A stretch of DNA of 64,000 bases from Panulirus ornatus (taxonomy: Eukaryota > Arthropoda > Malacostraca > Decapoda > Palinuridae): the NCBI RefSeq assembly GCF_036320965.1, contig NC_092232.1, forward strand, positions 50,996,982 through 51,060,981, given 5' to 3'. The number at the start of each line of letters is the position of its first letter. Positions within the stretch are counted from its first letter, which is position 1. The notes under the pieces were generated by a model. The model worked only from the letters and a program-made list of their open reading frames with translations, had not been told where the DNA came from and ran no database searches. The position numbers were made by a program, and so were the translations under genes. Of the stretch, positions 58,065 through 64,000 are shown piece by piece.

Positions 58065-58500
58065 AGAGAGAGAGAGAGAGAAGGGGAGGGGGGAGAGATT
58101 AGAGGGGAGAGAGGGGGAGAGAGAGGGGAAAAGGGGGAGAGAGAGAGAGAGAGAGGGGAGAGGGAAGTTCATCCCCCCCCAAGAGAGAGAGAAAAGAGAG
58201 GGGAGAGAGAGAGAGGGAAGTTCATCCCCCAAACCAAAAAAAGAGAGAGAGAAAAGAGAGAGGGGAGAGAGAGAGAGAGAAGGGGAGAGAAGGAAAAAGA
58301 GAAAAGAAAGGGAAGTTTTTTTCCCCCCCCAAGAGAGAGAAGAGAGAGAAAAGAGAGGGAGAGAGAGAGGGGAGGAGAGGGAGAGAAAAGGGGGAAAGAA
58401 GGGGAAATTCATCCCCCACCAAAAGGAAAAGAGGAGAGAAAAGAGGAGAGAGAAGGGGAAAAGGGGGGAGAGAGAAGGGGGGGAGAGAGGAGAGAGAGGG
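58065..58500. repeat. (GA)n-derived tract, smeared
   Basis: Repeated AGAGAGAGA runs with GGGG and CCCC blocks. GAAGTTCATCCCCC recurs about every 70 bp, so this is probably a tandem array of (GA)n plus a short spacer. Confidence 0.6.
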
Positions 58501-59874
58501 AAAATGAAATCCCCCCCCTTCAAAACCCCCCCCGGGAAGCAACATTCAATCTTGACAGTTATTTTGCTAAAAAACCGGTGGAAGGGGAAAATTTTCATGA
58601 TAAAAACGGGGTGCCCCACTTGCCGGGGAGAAATTTTGAATTTGGGCGAAGGGGGGAAGATGAGGGAAAAGGAAAAGGGGAAAGGGGGGGTTTACTCAGG
58701 GGGTGGTTGATCAAAGGGGGGGGTTGGGCTCAGGGGGGGGTTGCTTTAGGGGAATATATATATATATAAAATAATAAGGTCAATAGCGTTTTTGGGTTAT
58801 TGCCGAAAGGAAAAGTAAAGTTATGTTTGGGCTTTATGTATTCATTTTGATTTGACGAATTGATACAAAAAGGGTTTTCCTCTAACACACACAAAACACA
58901 AAACACACACGCACAAAACACACACACCACACACACAAAAGCACCCCACACACCCACACCAAACCCCCCAAGTACGGGGATGGTGGTGGTTCGCGTTTTC
59001 CGCAATGAGTCACTACTAAGGGGGGGCGGGCCCGCAGGGTTTTGAGCCCTGGGGCCCTGGCAGTCGACCCACAGTCAGCCTTGGTATTAAACCTCCCCCC
59101 CGGGGGGTTTTGTGTGGTGTTTTTGGGGTGTGTGTGTGTGTGTGTGTGTTTATTTTTTTTTTTTTTAGGGGGGGGGGTTGGTTTTTGTGGGTTTTGTGTG
59201 TGTACCCCAAAGAAGGAAAGACTTTAAAGGCTATAACAAGGGTTTTAAAAACGAGAAAAAACCAGGAGGGGTGGGGAAAACCCCCCTCCCTTCCCCTTTT
59301 ATTTCCCGTTTCTGAAGTCTGGAACAGGGGAACAAAACAAAGAAGGGGCCCAAAAAAAACAGTGTTTTATCCCCCTCGAAGGCCTATCTTCTGCAAAGCG
59401 AGTTTGAATGTAAACCCAAAACAAGAAGAAAAGTGAGAGAGAGAAGGGGGAAGAGAGAGAAGAGAGGAGAGGAGAGAGAGGGAGAGGAGAGAGAGAGAGA
59501 TAAGGCAGCATGTCTTCAGTGCCAACGAACATCCTAAGCCTGGGCCCCCCCTTTTTTCCCCAAGTACCACACCCCTAACCTAACCTCAGGGTTTGCCACT
59601 TTTTTGGGGCCGAAAAAGAAGATACACGAAAAGCACAAAACCCCAAAACAAACAAAAATTCACCACCCCAACACACAAAACACACACAACACCCCCCCCC
59701 AACACACACACAAAACCACAAAAAAAAAAAAAACCAGAGCATCAAGAAAATTGATAGAATAGTGTCTAATAGTGGTCACAAAAGGGAAAAAAAAAAAAAC
59801 CCCTTTCGTCCAACAGTGCATTTACATTTTACTCACGCCTCTCTCTCTCCTCTCTCTCTCTCTCCTCTCTCTTT

Positions 59875-59906
<32 letters not shown>

Positions 59907-59924
59907 CGGTAGGTCCATAGCCTC

Positions 59925-60150
59925 GTCTCCCATCTCCTCCAGGGGGCCACAGAGGGAACGGGAGGTCTCCCACACATTTTTCTCCAGCTCCTTCCCCCTG
60001 CCACGGGCGTAGGGAAAGGGTCCCCCCAAACCAATCGCCCCTCCCAGCTCCTTCATTTTGACCCAGACGTACGGAGAGGCCCCTCCACCCCCTGGGCCCA
60101 GCTCCTCCACCTGACCACAGACGTATGGAGAGGTTTTCCAAACACATCCT
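59925..60150. repeat. tandem array, about 62-bp units, 3-4 copies
   Basis: Units contain CAGACGTATGGAGAGG or CGGGCGTAGGGAAAGG followed by CCAGCTCCTCCACCTGACCA-type sequence. Confidence 0.6.
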
Positions 60151-63100
60151 AAACGTGGGGCGAGGAGTTTAAAAAGAGGATTAAAAAATTTGCTTCAAGG
60201 TTTTCATGTATCAAAAATTTACTTTTCTTTATTGAAAGAAAAGGGGAACTGTCTCCTCTCCTTTCGCCCCTTTCTGGGGAGTAAGGGGCGTGGTTCTCGT
60301 TTCCAGGGGGGGGTCCTCTCTCTCTCTCTCTCTCTCCTCTCTTTTCTTCTCTTTCCCTCTCTCCTCCTCCCCCTCTCTTTCTTCTCTCTCTCCTTTTTCC
60401 CCCAACCCCAAGCCCCCCCTTTTTTTCCCTTTTCCCTCCCAGTAGTACGTGGTAAAGCCGCCCCTTGTCCCGAAGCCTTTTAAGGATAGGGCCTAGCATA
60501 ATGAACGCTCCTTTCGACAAAAATTCGGTTTAAATCCCCTCACAAAAATTTCCTCGATCAAAAATAAAAATGTGAAAAAAATTTTTCTTTTTTTTTTTCT
60601 TTATACTGACAGTGTTTTCAGATTCTGGGGGGGGGGGGGCCATAATCCGATCAAATTCGGTCGCATAACCCTTCCCCCTTTTCGTTTTTCGTCCTGACGA
60701 CACTGTAGACGCCCTCTTCTCTCCCCTCTCTCCCCTCCTTCTCTCTCTCTCTCCCCTTCTCTCTCCTTCTCTCTCTCTCCTCATCGGTTCTCCTCTCCCC
60801 TTCACCTCGATCCTAAAAGGGAACTCAAAAACTTTTCCCTCACTCCCAAAAAACCCCCCTTTTTAAACCATCATTTTAAAGCACTTCCTTCTCTTCATTC
60901 ACATTTAAAAAAAGAAACGTTTCTCCCTCTCCCCCCCTCCCTCTCCTCTCTTCTCTCTCTCTCCCTCTCTCTCTCTCTCTCCCCCTTCTCTGGAAAACCA
61001 GGCATGATATGCAGCCCCGATGGCTTTCCCTTTTCATGTTTTGGAGTGCCCTGTCCCGTGCCAAAAACCTGTGCTTGCTCGTCTACTTCTCAACGTGCAC
61101 CTGTGCTGCTCGTCTACTTCGAAAATATATATAAAATGGCACAGCCCTAGCTTTCGGGGGTCCCGATCCTTCTTCGACCGTATCTTCCCTCTACTTCTCT
61201 TTTTCTTTCACTTCTGAACAATAGATCCACTTTGTCCACCTCTCTTCACTCATCCTCCCCATATGTCGAAACCGTTTAAAAAAATCATTCAGACTTGCCC
61301 CTTTAAATACAAAACCTCTCTTGAAAAGTTTTCCTCCCCGATCAAAAGCCCCTATGCCCCCTAACGTCCCAAGGGATTAAAATTTTAGGTCTTTTTATAC
61401 AACACACACTTGGGGAAATCCCCTTTTCTTCAGCCCTAAAAACCCCTAACCCCGATCCTTTTGCACCTTGAATTTGCTGTCCATTCCCCGAGACCCAAAG
61501 GGGGACCTTTACTCCCCCCCAAGGGTTTATCATCATTTTAAATTCAAAACAATCTCTCCCCTCTCTTCCCCCTCTCTCTTTTCTCTCTCTCTCTCTCTCT
61601 TTTCTCCCTCTCCTCTCACACACACACACACAAAAAAAACCTTTTAAATTTTTAAAAACAACTGAAAGAGCTAGACATGAACCCGTTTTTTCAGAGATGA
61701 ATTAGTATCAAGATAAAAAACAGGGCATAAAATGGAATTACACAGAAAAATTTTTCCCGAAAAGGAGAATAAAAAAAAAAAACATCAAGAAATACCTCTG
61801 TTAAGGGGGTGGGTATGTTTACGCCTGTTTGTGTGGGGGGGGTGTGGGTGAGAGGATAGACTTAAGAAGGGCCAAAAAATTTTTGGCAAACATTTCATAA
61901 AAAATGTGGGGAAGTTTATTTATAATAATGTTCGGTGGGGCCCCCCAAGAGGTTTAAAAATCCGCACCCCCCCACGGGTGAAAATTGAAGGGTATAAATA
62001 ATATTATAAATATATAAATATATAAAATATATAAAAGAAGAAGTTTGGGGTTGGACTGGGCCAGCAAAGAAGAGCAGGCCAAACGGGAGGACCCCCGAAA
62101 AGAAGAGAAGGAAAAGGGTTTTGGGGGGAGTTGGGAAAAGGGTTTTGGGGGGAAAAAAGGGGCAAAAAGGGGGGGAGGGAAGGCGGAAAAAAAAGGGTTC
62201 CCCTTGGGAGGGGGTTGGGGGAGGAATTAGGGTTGGGAAGGGAAAAGTTTGGGGGGGTTGGGTAAGGCGGGGGAGGAAGGGCTTGGAGGGGTTGGGGGAA
62301 AGGGTTTTGGGCAAAGGTCCCTTTGGGGGGGTTTGGGGAAGGCATGAAGAAAGGTCTTGGGGGAGTTGGGTTTAAGGGGTTGGAGAAGGGTCCCTTTTGG
62401 GGGGGATGGGTAAAGGTTTGGAGGGGGGTCTTGAAAGGGAAATTTGGGGAAAGGAGGGGGGAGAACCGTTTGAGAAGGAGCTCTTGGAGGCGCCCGGGCG
62501 AGGGTCCCTCGGAAGGAGCGAAGGGAAAAGCAGGGGAGGGAAGAAGAGGAGGGGGGAGAAAGGGAGGAAGAGGAGGAGGGTCCCCCGGAGTCGTTGGACG
62601 AGAATTAGGGGAGGAAAGGGGGAGAGAGGGGGGGTAGAGGGGAGAGGGGAGGGGGGAGAGAAAAAGAGGGGGAGAGAGGAAGAGGAGAGAGAGAGAGAGA
62701 GAGAGAATAAAAAGGGGAAAAATAGAAGCGGGAAAACGCGTCAAAGTTTCAGGGGTTTTAAAAAGCCACAGGCGGTTTTAGGACCCAAAAAAGGGAACCC
62801 AAAAGGGGGGTTTGGGGGGAGCAGGGGGCCCGCCTCCCCCTCCTCCTTCCTCCTCCGCCAAGAAGCAGGAGACGAAGCTGACAAAAAGGAGGGGGAAGAC
62901 TTGTTGATAAAAATCGTACGTGAAAAGGGGGGATTGTTCGTTTAGGCAAGGGTATTTTGGGGTTGTTTTCACCCCCACACACACAAAACACACACACACA
63001 GAAGCCTCTAAAGGGGCCCCCCTCCCTCTCTCTCTCCCCCTCTCTCTCTCTCTCTCTTCCCCCTTTTTTTATGGGTTTGGCAGGGGGGTGGTGGGGAGGG

Positions 63101-63764
63101 CCGGGAAAACCCCCGGGCCCCCAGGGATGTTTAAAATTTCCGGCACTGCACTACCCCCCCCCCTTCTTTCCCCCCCTCCAACGTAGGGGACGAAAAAACA
63201 TTACGAGCGCGAGGTCCCACCCTTTTGCATACCAATAAATAAAGAATAAAGTCAAAAAAAAAAATGTGTGTGTGTGTTGGGGGTGTGTGTGTGTGTGTGT
63301 GGTGTGTGTTTAAAATATAAAATTACAGAGGTTGGGGGAATTACAACCGTTTCGATCTCTTAAAAGAAATTTTAAAGGGTCTGTGGCCCAATGCTGTTAA
63401 CGGGAGGGGTCAAATGAGATGGACTTTTTAAATATCATTGCGAGGGAAAAAAAGCGCATTTCGTAAAAGGGTAATTTAGAGGGGTCATTTCGTGTGGTTT
63501 TAAAGGGGGGGTTCCCGGGGGTATTCTGTAAAAACCCCATTGCAATTAAAAGCGATAAATAAGCGATAAATAAGGGGACACTTTTTCAAAACCTAGGGTA
63601 AATGCATTTCCGTTTTCTTCACCATCGCGTAGGGGGGCCCCTGGCCCTTCCCTTTAAAGGGCTTACCGGGTTTTTTTCCTTCCAATTTATTTCTCTTGGT
63701 TGAGGAAAAAAACTCCAAATACTCCCCAAAATCCGCCCTCAAAACAAAAGACCCCAAGAAACCA

Positions 63765-64000
63765 CGTGGGGGCCCCCATCTTTTGCAAAGAAGGGAAACC
63801 CCCGAAAGCCACTGAACCCCCCCTCATTGCAAGAAGACCCCCCCTGGGGGGAACCGGGGCCCCTTTGGGGGCCCCCCCACCCTTGCAAGAAGACCCCTAA
63901 GAACGCCCAAAAAACCCCTTCCTACCCTTGCAAGAAGACCCCCTGAGAAAAAAACATCGAACCCCCAACCCTTGCAAAAAAGACCCCCGAAAGGGGCAAT
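63765..64000. repeat. array of CTTGCAAGAAGACCCC units
   Basis: Five or more units with ACCCTTGCAAGAAGACCCCC at about 40-60-bp spacing, running off the window end. Quality is poor. Confidence 0.65.

Larger units (their letters stand above)
55900..64000. other. low-quality or error-smeared sequence, no reliable genes
   Basis: From about 55.9 kb to the end, bases next to one another tend to be copied into short homopolymers. Dinucleotide repeats become runs such as TATAAATTTTAAAAAAA. The LINE copy at 56045-56975 differs from its sister copies mainly in this way. Long Arg/Glu and Ser/Leu open frames (for example 57936-58769 and 62004-62945) come from purine or pyrimidine tracts. Annotation here should not be trusted at base level. 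Confidence 0.75.

Noticed and set aside
57936..58769. 277-codon Glu/Arg rich protein
   Set aside because: It lies in error-smeared purine-rich sequence; the frame is not trustworthy.
62004..62945. long Pro/Ser and Gly/Arg open frames on both strands
   Set aside because: Homopolymer-rich poor-quality sequence; both strands are open at once because stops are depleted by composition.

Overview
The window is eukaryotic nuclear DNA, most likely from a decapod crustacean. This is an inference from four things: extreme density of (TA)n, (CA)n, (GA)n and trinucleotide tracts; dozens of minisatellites; several decayed non-LTR retrotransposon families; and one intron-split arthropod-type immunoglobulin cell-adhesion gene. 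There are no operons, no prokaryotic genes and no CRISPR.

The one well-supported host gene is the 3' end of a lachesin/DIP-like (IgLON-type) adhesion protein on the + strand. It has three phase-compatible exons at 9525-9663, 21713-21960 and 23254-23492. They encode the last Ig domain, a low-complexity stalk and a hydrophobic GPI-anchor-type tail (208 residues visible). The signal peptide and earlier Ig domains must lie upstream of the window. The first visible intron is about 12 kb and holds a 28-bp array, a long (GT)n tract, a 2.7-kb array of about 100 units of 27 bp, and retroelement remnants. The second intron is about 1.3 kb.

Elsewhere the DNA is intergenic or belongs to unseen introns. 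Layout: 1-9.5 kb, LINE tails, SINE-like elements, a 1.9-kb 27-bp array and a 50-bp array; 9.5-24.6 kb, the Ig gene; 24.6-31 kb, decayed LINE reverse transcriptase, tRNA-derived SINEs, a 326-bp palindromic element and DNA rich in AGGTCA half-sites; 31-36 kb, minisatellites and a possible TATA promoter with a non-coding first exon; 36-46.4 kb, Jockey-like and LINE fragments (the best reverse-transcriptase copy is at 45.58-46.40 kb), more arrays and a second AGGTCA-rich array; 46.5-55.8 kb, arrays, a possible small spliced gene and a SINE-like element with intact target-site duplications; 55.9-64.0 kb, sequence that looks corrupted by homopolymer smearing.

The main biological theme is a set of repeats that work together. 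A LINE and a short 240-bp element share a structured 3' tail, as expected when a SINE borrows a LINE reverse transcriptase. Both end in A-rich or (TA)n tracts, which may explain much of the microsatellite load. A third element is a palindrome that inserts in (TA)n and carries a hammerhead-like core. All functional statements about these are inference from sequence.
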